Assembly: GCA_040882645.1 (NCBI GenBank)
Contig: JBBEAX010000068.1
Coordinates: 1-64,000 of the forward strand
Source: JAUYIV01 sp040882645
GTDB taxonomy: Bacteria > Actinomycetota > Acidimicrobiia > Spongiisociales > UBA11373
Length of the DNA stretch: 64,000 bases
Direction: 5' to 3'
Within the stretch, counting starts at the first letter, position 1. The number at the start of each line of letters is the position of its first letter. Of this stretch, positions 1 through 6,804 are shown in pieces. Below the pieces are notes generated by a model that searched no databases, was not told where the DNA came from, and was given only the letters and a program-made list of their open reading frames with translations. A program made the translations under genes and the position numbers.

Positions 1-1201
1 ATAGGACTCGGTGACGGTAGCGGTCGGAGTTGCGGTGGCCGTAGCCGCGGCGTTTGATGACTTTGATCTTGTTGGTGATCCCTTCGGCGTAGCTGTTGGT
101 TTGTCGGTCGTCGAAGTAGGCGAGGATCTGTTCGCGCCAGTGGTTTAGAGTCCTCCAGGTCTGGTGGAGCTCAATGAGGCCGGCCGCTTCGAGGTTGCCG
201 ACCCACACCTCGAGGCGGCGTTGGGCCTCGGCCCGATCAGATGCCTCATAGATGGCGGCGAAGGCTTCTTTCATCCACCAGGCGACCCCGACCTCGGGGA
301 GGGCGGTGAAGATCTCCTCAAGCCACTGCTGGTCGACTTCGCCGAGCTGGTGGCGTCGGCGCATGAAGAGCCAACGGGCTCTCCAGATTCGTGGGTCGAA
401 TCGGGGGTTGTGCTGACGGGCGAGACCACCGTCACGACCCACCACGAGGCGACGTTTGCCGTGGCGGACTCGGACCTTCTGGGCGGCGGCGTCGATGGAG
501 CGCAGCACATGGAACTTGTCGGCGACGACTCGGACCCCGGGGAGGAGATGCTCGATGGCCTTGCGATACGGCCAGTGGCAGTCGATGACCATCGTCTCGA
601 TGTTGTCGAGCCATGCGTGGGGTAGGCGGGATATGGCTTCTTCGGCGGCGCGTTGATCTCGTCCCTCGACCAGATCGAGGACCCCACGGCCCTCAGGGTC
701 AGAGACCACGGTGTGGTAACGGAATCGACGCCGAAAGGCGCTCTCGTCCAACGACAGCACCCGAGGCGGGGCACCCGAGTACTGCACCTCGGAGGCGGAG
801 AGCAGGTCGAAGGCAGACGCCACCCGCCACCACGAGACCCTCTCATGGACAGCCACCTCCACCCACGGCCAGGCGATGGCCAACTCCCCAAGATGGTGCA
901 AGAACCGCCCGGTGATCCGCCTCCTGCCGGCGACGGCCGGGTGCTGTTCGCGGGAGGTGCGCCCACAATCCAAGCAGCGGAACCGTCGCTGAGACCACAC
1001 CAGCACGGTCGGATAAGCCGCAGAGCGGTCACGCAGACGCCGGGTGGCTCGACCGTGGCCGACCACATCGACCGAACCACAGTGATAACAGCAGGCAGGC
1101 AACGTCGAGCTGACCTCGACCTCGAGGACCCCTCCCACCACCTCTGAGGACAGCACCTCAAAATCGTCCAACTCCAAAGGGACACCGATACGATCAGCCA
1201 C
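1..1201 (-). CDS. ISL3-family transposase, truncated by the left window edge
   Basis: A DDE transposase. The open frame starts at GTG 1201 and runs without a stop to the window edge, so the C-terminal end and the distal IS end are not seen. The N-terminus has a zinc-finger pattern (CYHCG, then CLDCGRTSRE). The catalytic triad is readable as Asp152 (LSLDES), Asp228 (VVADKFHV) and Glu373 (SYAEGITNKIKVIKRRGYG), the ISL3 signature. About 400 codons are present, close to the family's usual length. The start is chosen because AGGAG lies just upstream and the next in-frame sequence is poor. Longer open frames on either strand here are out-of-frame shadows. A hairpin covering the ribosome-binding site lies immediately upstream. 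Confidence 0.9.
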   Translation of the reverse strand, partial: MADRIGVPLELDDFEVLSSEVVGGVLEVEVSSTLPACCYHCGSVDVVGHGRATRRLRDRSAAYPTVLVWSQRRFRCLDCGRTSREQHPAVAGRRRITGRFLHHLGELAIAWPWVEVAVHERVSWWRVASAFDLLSASEVQYSGAPPRVLSLDESAFRRRFRYHTVVSDPEGRGVLDLVEGRDQRAAEEAISRLPHAWLDNIETMVIDCHWPYRKAIEHLLPGVRVVADKFHVLRSIDAAAQKVRVRHGKRRLVVGRDGGLARQHNPRFDPRIWRARWLFMRRRHQLGEVDQQWLEEIFTALPEVGVAWWMKEAFAAIYEASDRAEAQRRLEVWVGNLEAAGLIELHQTWRTLNHWREQILAYFDDRQTNSYAEGITNKIKVIKRRGYGHRNSDRYRHRVL

Positions 1202-1255
1202 GGAGGTCTCCTTTCCATCGGTGGTTTCATCACCAGCCGAAGTTAGGAGACCTCC
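1202..1255 (-). promoter_or_regulatory. Inverted repeat masking the transposase ribosome-binding site
   Basis: Two perfect 11-nt arms, GGAGGTCTCCT and AGGAGACCTCC on the minus strand (1245-1255 and 1202-1212), are separated by 32 nt. The proximal arm contains the AGGAG Shine-Dalgarno sequence of the transposase. A transcript entering from outside the element would fold and hide the site, as known for IS10/IS50-type elements. The regulatory role is inference. Confidence 0.55.
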
Positions 1256-1329
1256 CCCTCGTCAACCGAGGATCCACCGTCTTTCGCGCAGAGCCCGTTT
1301 CTGTCACACCCCGGTGGCATTGTGCTGAC

Positions 1330-2442
1330 ATGGAAAGGCACTTCCTGGCCGAGGCGGTCGGGTTCCTGCACAAGGCGAACGACGCGCTGAATCCCAACCG
1401 GTGCGACGACGCAGAGGCTCGGGCGCTCCTGGCCCGCTATGCCGAGGCGAAGAAGCTGGCGTCCTTCGGCGAGGCGGCGCTCGCCGCCCGGCTCGCCGAT
1501 CCCGGGCATGTGGCAAGGGTGACCGGCACCTCGGTCCGTCGGGCCCGGGAGACACTGGAGACAGCCGAGCAGGCGGAGAAGACGCCAGAGTTGGGCCAAG
1601 CGATGCGGGCCGGTGAGGTCTCCCTCGAGCAGGCTGCCGAGATCGCCAAGACCGAGCGCGTGGCTCCAGGTTCCGCGGGGGCACTGTTGGAGCGAGCCCG
1701 GGGCGGTGCTCCCCTCCAGGTGCTGCGGGACGAGGGCCGCAGGCGGCGGCTCGAAGTCCAGCCCTCTGAAGGTCTGGCCGGCAGACAGCGAGAAGCGCGG
1801 TTCCTCAGCCATGGCATCACCGACGACGGCATGTTTCGCCTCGAAGGCGAGTTCGAGCCAGAGGTGGGAAGCCGGCTGGTCAACCGGCTCGAAGCCGAAG
1901 CGCGTCGCTTGGCCCGAGCCGCTCACCACGAGGAACCGTTCCGCCGGTATCTCGCTGACGCCCTCCCCAACCTCATGGCGGGGAACGACAAGGCCAAGGG
2001 GGGCACCGAACTGGTGGTTCTCGTCTCACATGGGGTGGCCGCCCGCGGCTGGAAGGACGTGCGCGATGGCGAGTTCTGCAAGATTCCCGGGGTGGGGCCT
2101 GTCGATCCCGAGACCGCCCGCCGCATCGCCGACGACGCCTTCCTGTCTGGAGTGTTCTTCGACGGCGAAGACCTCCGCAACATCAAGCGGTGGACCCGGC
2201 ACATCCCCGCCGCGGTCAAGGTGTCCCTCAACCTGGGCGATCCCCCTGGCTTTGACGGGCCCCGATGCGACGATTGCGGGAACCGCCATGGTCTCGAATG
2301 GGATCACGACGATCCGAAGGCCAACGGCGGCGAGACCTCACTCGACAACCTGAAGCCCCGCTACTGGAGATGTCACCAGAAGAAGACTCGCCGCGACCGG
2401 GAAGCGGGGAGACTCAAACCCGCCCGTGCCGGTCCCCGCTGA
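1330..2442 (+). CDS. DUF222-type protein with C-terminal HNH endonuclease motif
   Basis: 370 residues. The N-terminal two thirds is a helical, charged domain like the DUF222 (13E12 repeat) proteins common in actinobacteria. The C-terminus carries an HNH-type module: CDDCGN, then GLEWDHDDP, LDNLKP, and a final CHQKK. This is expected to bind zinc and metal and cut DNA. Copies often sit next to mobile DNA, and this one lies beside an ISL3 element. No partner or target can be read. It starts at ATG 1330 about 130 nt from the transposase start, divergently oriented. Cellular role is unknown, and the catalytic assignment rests on the motif only. Confidence 0.8.
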   Translation: MERHFLAEAVGFLHKANDALNPNRCDDAEARALLARYAEAKKLASFGEAALAARLADPGHVARVTGTSVRRARETLETAEQAEKTPELGQAMRAGEVSLEQAAEIAKTERVAPGSAGALLERARGGAPLQVLRDEGRRRRLEVQPSEGLAGRQREARFLSHGITDDGMFRLEGEFEPEVGSRLVNRLEAEARRLARAAHHEEPFRRYLADALPNLMAGNDKAKGGTELVVLVSHGVAARGWKDVRDGEFCKIPGVGPVDPETARRIADDAFLSGVFFDGEDLRNIKRWTRHIPAAVKVSLNLGDPPGFDGPRCDDCGNRHGLEWDHDDPKANGGETSLDNLKPRYWRCHQKKTRRDREAGRLKPARAGPR

Positions 2443-2802
2443 TCAGGGCCGACCCGGCGGATCCCAACCCTCCGGGCGCTTGCTCTTCGGCAGCTTCGAC
2501 ACGACCAGGTGATACGACTCGTCGACCGCCTCGATGATCTCGGCGTCGGGAATGGCTCCGTCGAGTGCGAGCGTGTTCCAACCGGAGCGCCCGATGTAGG
2601 CCATCACGGAGGCGTCGTCCGGGTAGCGAGCCAGCCATTCGTCGGCTTCCTCGCGGGTCCCGCACTTCACCCCGACCGAACGGTCACCGAAAAAGGCGAA
2701 GATCTTGGCGTCGACCTTGGCTACGACGTCGCCCTCCCACGGCTCGTCCTGCCATGCGCCCGGCATGGACAGGCAGTAACGGAGGAGCTCCGCTGAGGTC
2801 AC
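2443..2802 (-). CDS. MmcQ/YjbR family protein
   Basis: About 119 residues when begun at GTG 2802 (TSAELLRYCLSMPGAWQDEPW), which matches the family's usual N-terminus. The frame is open further upstream, but that extension is antisense to the next gene and has no family character. Typical features are PGAWQDEPWEGDVVAKVDAK near the N-terminus and the terminal SYHLVVSKLPK. The family has a CyaY-like fold with suggested DNA binding, and its physiological function is not established. It is divergent from the acetyltransferase at 2858. Confidence 0.75.
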   Translation of the reverse strand: MTSAELLRYCLSMPGAWQDEPWEGDVVAKVDAKIFAFFGDRSVGVKCGTREEADEWLARYPDDASVMAYIGRSGWNTLALDGAIPDAEIIEAVDESYHLVVSKLPKSKRPEGWDPPGRP

Positions 2803-2857
2803 ATGGCGCTTTCCACCGGATCGAGGATACGACCGGCCCGAACGGCAGAATGACCGG

Positions 2858-3430
2858 ATGACGGAAGTCACGTTCGTACCCGCCTCCCCCGGCCGCCTCG
2901 ACGACGTGCTCGAGGTCGTTCCGTCCGGGCACGGCTGCACCTGCCAGTACTTCCGGATGTCCTCTGGCGACTACTCCCGATCGAACGAGGAGACACGGGT
3001 GGGAGCGCTGCGCCGCCAGCTCGAAGGCACGCCCGCGCCGGGGATGATCGCTTACGCGGGCGACATCCCCGTCGCCTGGTGCGGCTTCGGCCCCAGGGCC
3101 GACCTGGAGCGGCTGGTCCGGTCGCGCACCATCCCGAAGGTCGACGATCGCTCCGTGTGGTCGATAGTGTGCTTCAACGTCCGCACCGGCTACCGCCGCC
3201 AGGGCATCACCAAGGGCCTCCTCGGCGCGGTCGTCAACTACGCCAGAGAGATGGGCGCCCCCGCGCTCGAGGCCTACCCCATCGACCCGGAGGACTCGCG
3301 GGTCAGCACGGCGTTCCTCTATGTGGGGACAGTGAGGACCTTCGAGGAGGCCGGGTTCCACAGGGTTGCCCAGACCGGTTCGGTGAGCGCCGGCCTGCCG
3401 CGGTGGATCATGCTGCTCGACCTGTCGTGA
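2858..3430 (+). CDS. GNAT family N-acetyltransferase
   Basis: 190 residues with a GNAT fold. The acetyl-CoA pyrophosphate loop is seen in VRTGYRRQGITKGLL (about residues 107-121), preceded by a beta strand SIVCFNV. The N-terminal part has GCTCQYF, a cysteine-containing stretch found in a subgroup of small GNAT proteins annotated only as acetyltransferases. The substrate is not predictable. It starts at ATG 2858 and stops just ahead of a tRNA gene. The neighbourhood gives no pathway hint. Confidence 0.8.
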   Translation: MTEVTFVPASPGRLDDVLEVVPSGHGCTCQYFRMSSGDYSRSNEETRVGALRRQLEGTPAPGMIAYAGDIPVAWCGFGPRADLERLVRSRTIPKVDDRSVWSIVCFNVRTGYRRQGITKGLLGAVVNYAREMGAPALEAYPIDPEDSRVSTAFLYVGTVRTFEEAGFHRVAQTGSVSAGLPRWIMLLDLS

Positions 3431-3465
3431 TGGGCGCGACCGGCCTTGTACAATCCCGACGCTCC

Positions 3466-3540
3466 GGGCGCTTAGCTCAGCGGCAGAGCGCTGCCTTCAC
3501 ACGGCAGAGGTCACTGGTTCAATCCCAGTAGCGCCCACCA
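3466..3540 (+). tRNA. tRNA-Val (CAC)
   Basis: A 75-nt cloverleaf. Acceptor arms GGGCGCT/AGCGCCC pair perfectly, the anticodon loop is TTCACAC with anticodon CAC, the T loop is TTCAATC, and the CCA end is encoded. It is nearly identical in arms to the second valine tRNA at 43 kb. Confidence 0.95.
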
Positions 3541-3568
3541 CCCCGTCCCCCGAGGAGGCACCCATGAC

Positions 3569-3841
3569 ATGCCCAGCATCCGCAACCTCGCGACCCTCGT
3601 CCTCCTCACCGTGCTCGTCGCCGGTTGCGGGTCCGTTGCTGATGATCCCGACGAGCCGTGCCCCGAGACCTTCTCCGAGGGCGGCGTGACCGATGGCATC
3701 GACCTGCCCGCGCCGGACTGGCTTCCGGCCGCGTTCCCCCTGCCCGCCGGGCTCAGCATCCGGCACATCAACGACGCCACCGACTCGGGGACCCGGGTGG
3801 TAACCGGGTTCGTCCCCGAGGTGATCTGCCGGCCATCGTGA
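3569..3841 (+). CDS. Putative lipoprotein, N-terminal part of a possibly broken gene
   Basis: 90 residues. The signal peptide ends in a lipobox (VLVAGC, Cys at about residue 20), so it should be a membrane-anchored lipoprotein. GAGGAGG lies 10 nt upstream of ATG 3569. The frame ends at TGA 3839-3841 within GTGA, and the next frame (+2 shift) continues at GTG 3838. The mature part (PDWLPAAFPLPAGLSIRHIN, then TRVVTGFVPEV) reads as the start of a longer domain completed by the next frame. It is either a frameshifted gene or two coupled genes. No known family is recognised. Confidence 0.6.
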   Translation: MPSIRNLATLVLLTVLVAGCGSVADDPDEPCPETFSEGGVTDGIDLPAPDWLPAAFPLPAGLSIRHINDATDSGTRVVTGFVPEVICRPS

Positions 3842-4221
3842 CCGCGCTGAGAGCCGACGTTCAGAATGGCGGGTACGAGATGCTGCTGGTGGCCGATGGG
3901 TTCATCCCCCGCGGTCATATCATCTTCGCCGCCCTCGCCGCACACCCCGGACTCGTGGTCGAGGTCGACGCCACCCCCGAGGAACTGGCGGTACCCAATA
4001 CCGATGGGGAGTGCCCGATGATCGCCGGCATCCTGGTGGGGATGCGGTTTACCGAGATGGATCCCGCGGCGGCGAGAGCCCTCTACGCGGGTTCCTCCCT
4101 CACCCTCGGCACGGCCACCGCCACGATCGGCGACAACGAATTCGCCGCCACCGGTGAGTGCTTCATCTTCGATGGAGCGCATTCCTTTGGTTCGCTCGAC
4201 GACATCCTCATCGGTCTCTAG
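3838..4221 (+). CDS. Hypothetical protein, continuation of the lipoprotein in a shifted frame
   Basis: 127 residues from GTG 3838, overlapping the previous stop by 4 nt. It has no signal peptide of its own, although its composition (hydrophobic, Gly/Ala rich, single cysteines at ECPM and ECFI) fits an exported domain. That supports the reading that it belongs to the lipoprotein upstream. The frame ends with TAG at 4219-4221, and an in-frame GTG follows at once. Function unknown. Confidence 0.5.
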   Translation: MTALRADVQNGGYEMLLVADGFIPRGHIIFAALAAHPGLVVEVDATPEELAVPNTDGECPMIAGILVGMRFTEMDPAAARALYAGSSLTLGTATATIGDNEFAATGECFIFDGAHSFGSLDDILIGL

Positions 4222-4422
4222 GTGGACCCGGAGGCATTCGGGTTCGCCAGCGTGGACGAGGTCGACGAGGCCGGGTTCGCCCTCGATGTAACCCCGGTCT
4301 CAGGAGTGGTGCCCACCTTCGGGGCAACCCCCGACGGTTTCTTCGCCGAAGGGATGTTCATCGACGCCTTCGGTGACCTCGGCATCGTCGAGGGGCGCGT
4401 CGACGCAAATTGCGGCCCCTAG
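4222..4422 (+). CDS. Hypothetical C-terminal fragment in the same frame after a TAG
   Basis: 66 residues beginning at GTG 4222, the codon directly after the TAG that ends the previous frame. It is in the same reading frame, so a single T/A change would join the two. It ends EGRVDANCGP. There is no obvious ribosome-binding site. Its stop overlaps convergently the stop of the amidohydrolase remnant in CTAG. Probably the 3' end of a decayed lipoprotein gene. Confidence 0.4.
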   Translation: MDPEAFGFASVDEVDEAGFALDVTPVSGVVPTFGATPDGFFAEGMFIDAFGDLGIVEGRVDANCGP

Positions 4423-5018
4423 ATCTGCGGCAGCAGCCGGAAGCCCGACTTCTCGATCACATGGTCGCGTGAGTCCGATGCCATCCGCGCCACCGCCCCC
4501 CAGTCGACATGGAGCAGTCTCCCGCCCTGTTTCATGACCCGCCCGCCGATCAGCACGGTGTCGACGTTCGACGTGTCCATGCCGGCGACGACCGCGGTGA
4601 CAGGATCGTTCAGTGGGGTCACATTGAGTCGATCGGTGCGCAGCATCACAATGTCGGCCGCCTTGCCGGGGGTCAGGCTCCCCACCTTGTGCTCGAGCCC
4701 ATTGGCCCGTGCCCCCTCGATGGTGGCGTACCCGAGCACATCCCGCGGCGAGATCGGGTCCCTGCCGTGGGTGGACGCGAGTGCCCGCTGCAACGACATC
4801 ACCGAACGCATCTGGTTGAACATGTCCCCCGGCACGTTCGTCTCGACATCGATGCTCAGGCTCGGTGCCAGGCCTCGATCGAGGAACTTCTGGATGGGCG
4901 GCATGCCGTGGCCCATCATCATCTCCACCGGTGATGCGAGCGAGATGGTCCCACCGGTGTCGACGATCATCTGGATCTCGGTGTCGTTGAGGGTCGTGCA
5001 CGAGTCCTCCTGCCAACG
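4419..5018 (-). pseudogene. Amidohydrolase remnant, C-terminal half only
   Basis: About 200 residues resemble the C-terminal half of AtzA/TrzN/SsnA-type metal-dependent hydrolases: TTLNDTEIQMIVDTGGTISL, MGHGMPP, SLSIDVETN (strand-8 Asp), GYATIEGARANGLEHKVGSL and PGKAADIVML. The N-terminal half, which would carry the HxH metal ligands, is absent. The frame stays open upstream but turns into low-homology Arg-rich sequence antisense to the purC leader. The first ATG (4970) lies in the middle of a conserved strand. I therefore read it as a 5'-deleted pseudogene, not an enzyme. Confidence 0.65.
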
Positions 5019-5082
5019 AACGCGCGGAACACGGCCGCGCGTCGGGTTACCATCGCCGCAGTCGAGGGGCGGGAACCCAACC

Positions 5083-5817
5083 TTGGAGCGGCCGGTCTAC
5101 GAGGGAAAGGCGAAGCGGGTCGTCTGGCAGCCGGACGGCAGCGCTCACATCTATTACAAGGATGACGCCACTGCGTTCAACGGCCAGCGGCACGAGCAGT
5201 TCGAGGGGAAGGGCACCCTCAACAGCCAGATCACCGAACGCCTCTTCGAGTACCTGACCGGCCAGGGCATTCCCACCCACCACATCGGCCGCATCGACGA
5301 CCGCACCCTCGCCGCCAAGTTCGTCGAGATCATCCCCATCGAATCCGTCGTTCGCTACAAGGTGGCGGGAACCCTCGGCAAGCGAACGGGACTCGATCAC
5401 CTCGCCGAATGCGATCCCCCGATCATCGAGATGTACTACAAGCGCGACGATCTCGGTGATCCCTTGATCAACGACGACCATGTGCGCCTCCTCGAACTGG
5501 CGACCCCGGAAGAGGTCGCCTGGCTGCGAGCCATGTCCCGCCGAGCCGCCGACGCCTTGCGCGACCTCTTCTTCAAGGCGGGGATCGACCTGGTCGACCT
5601 CAAGTTCGAGTTCGGCAGGACCGCCGACGGCGAGCTAGTCCTCGCCGACGAGGTCTCTCCCGATACCTGTCGCTTCCGCGACCTGGCGACCGGGGAAATC
5701 CTCGACAAAGACCTATTCCGCTTCGACGAGGGGGATCTCCTCGCCGGATACCGCAAGCTCCTCGCCCACCTCGACCGAGCCCTTGCCGCGGAACCGGGTG
5801 CCAGTGTTCAGAGTTGA
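5083..5817 (+). CDS. purC: Phosphoribosylaminoimidazole-succinocarboxamide synthase
   Basis: SAICAR synthetase: joins CAIR and aspartate with ATP, a late step of IMP synthesis in the cytosol. About 244 residues, the normal bacterial size. Recognisable are VYEGKAKRV at the N-terminus, YKDDATAFNG, and the LKFEFG and LADEVSPDTCRF motifs. The start is taken at TTG 5083, which places VYEGKAK at residues 4-10 as in the family. No ATG or GTG fits. It is first gene of the purine operon. A TACCAT box at 5048-5053 could be its -10, but no convincing -35 is seen. Confidence 0.93.
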   Translation: MERPVYEGKAKRVVWQPDGSAHIYYKDDATAFNGQRHEQFEGKGTLNSQITERLFEYLTGQGIPTHHIGRIDDRTLAAKFVEIIPIESVVRYKVAGTLGKRTGLDHLAECDPPIIEMYYKRDDLGDPLINDDHVRLLELATPEEVAWLRAMSRRAADALRDLFFKAGIDLVDLKFEFGRTADGELVLADEVSPDTCRFRDLATGEILDKDLFRFDEGDLLAGYRKLLAHLDRALAAEPGASVQS

Positions 5818-6055
5818 ACTGGCGGTCCGCCCCCGCCCCGGTGTCAAGGACCCGCAGGCGGAGGCAGTTCAGGAGAGCCTCGCTCGTCTCGGCCATAGCG
5901 GGGTGACTGTCGATTCCGTCGGCCGGTCGCTGTCCCTCACCATCGACTGCCCTTCCGCCGAGGAGGCCGAGCGGATCACCGCGGACCTCTGCGAACAGCT
6001 GCTGGTCAACCCGAACCTGGAGACCTATACGGTGTCGATCGCGGGCTCGACGTGA
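5804..6055 (+). CDS. purS: Phosphoribosylformylglycinamidine synthase subunit PurS
   Basis: About 83 residues. The small subunit of the three-part FGAM synthase (PurS-PurQ-PurL), thought to help dock PurQ and PurL and channel ammonia. The pattern VELAVRPRPGVKDPQAEAV at the start and NPNLETYTVSI at the end is typical. GTG 5804 is preferred because it gives the usual N-terminus, and TTG 5783 or GTG 5798 remain possible. It overlaps the purC end and, by 4 nt (GTGA), the purQ start. Confidence 0.9.
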   Translation: MFRVELAVRPRPGVKDPQAEAVQESLARLGHSGVTVDSVGRSLSLTIDCPSAEEAERITADLCEQLLVNPNLETYTVSIAGST

Positions 6056-6804
6056 GCGGCCCGCGGGCAGCCGTCATCGTCTTTCCCGGGTCCAACGGGG
6101 ACCGCGACCTTCTCGAAACGCTTCACACGGCCGGATTCGACGCCTTTCCCCACCCTTCGGGACGAGCGCTGCCGGAAGACGTGGTCCTCGCCGGACTTCC
6201 GGGAGGTTTCTCGTTCGGCGACTACTGGAGGGCGGGGATGCTCGCCAGCCAGGAACCGGCGGTGCGCAGCCTCGACCACCTCGTCGAGCGGGGCGGACTG
6301 GTGATCGGAGTGTGCAATGGCTTCCAGATCCTTGTCGAAGCCGGGCTGCTTCCCGGGGCGCTGTCCTACAACGATCCGGCAGGGTTTCGCCATCGATGGG
6401 TCACTCTCGAGTGCGCCTTCGACTCCGGCAGCCCCTGGTTCGAGGCCGTGCCCGCAGGCACCCGGCTGCGGATGCCGATCGCCCACGGCGAGGGCTCCTA
6501 CTTCCACCCTGGAGGATTCGACGCGGTGGCCGCGCATGCCCCGCTGCTCTACGAGAACAACCCCAACGGCTCCGTGGGTGGCGTGGCGGCGCTCCTCGAC
6601 GGTACCGGGCGGGTGTTGGGGATCATGCCCCACCCCGAGCGTGCCTCGGATCCCGACCTCGGGAGTGCCGATGGGCTCAGGCTGTTCGAGGGCGCCTGCG
6701 GCGCCGCCTCCCGCCTCCCGCCTCCCGCCTCCCGCAAGACCGCGGCCTTCCGTCCTCCGCACGACCAGTCCGGTATCAGGACTGACATCAGGAGCGGATC
6801 GTGA
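6052..6804 (+). CDS. purQ: Phosphoribosylformylglycinamidine synthase, glutaminase subunit
   Basis: Class I glutamine amidotransferase that supplies ammonia to PurL. The nucleophile is Cys88 in GVCNGFQ, and the His/Glu pair is in PHPERAS (His194, Glu196). GGFSFGDYWRAG is the family's glycine-rich strand. Family members end soon after the LFEGACG region, at about residue 219. Here about 30 extra residues (SRLPPPASRKTAAFRPP...) follow, encoded by a 7-nt tandem repeat and repeat-like DNA. The tail looks acquired. It starts at GTG 6052 and overlaps purL by 4 nt. Confidence 0.93.
   Translation: MSGPRAAVIVFPGSNGDRDLLETLHTAGFDAFPHPSGRALPEDVVLAGLPGGFSFGDYWRAGMLASQEPAVRSLDHLVERGGLVIGVCNGFQILVEAGLLPGALSYNDPAGFRHRWVTLECAFDSGSPWFEAVPAGTRLRMPIAHGEGSYFHPGGFDAVAAHAPLLYENNPNGSVGGVAALLDGTGRVLGIMPHPERASDPDLGSADGLRLFEGACGAASRLPPPASRKTAAFRPPHDQSGIRTDIRSGS
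6706..6733 (+). repeat. Heptamer tandem array inside the purQ 3' end
   Basis: Four perfect copies of GCCTCCC, followed by GCAAGACC and CCTTCCG-like sequence. It resembles the right-hand parts of the intergenic repeats at 13.4 and 15.3 kb and is translated as the extra PurQ tail. Confidence 0.8.

Noticed and set aside
271..1233. 320-codon minus-strand open frame
   Set aside because: Out of frame with the transposase, whose frame carries the zinc finger, DDE residues and C-terminal ISL3 signature. The 320-codon frame encodes Ser/Arg/Pro-rich sequence without motifs.
4534..5082. Upstream extension of the purC frame
   Set aside because: It is antisense to the amidohydrolase remnant and has no homology; SAICAR synthetase sequence begins at TTG 5083.
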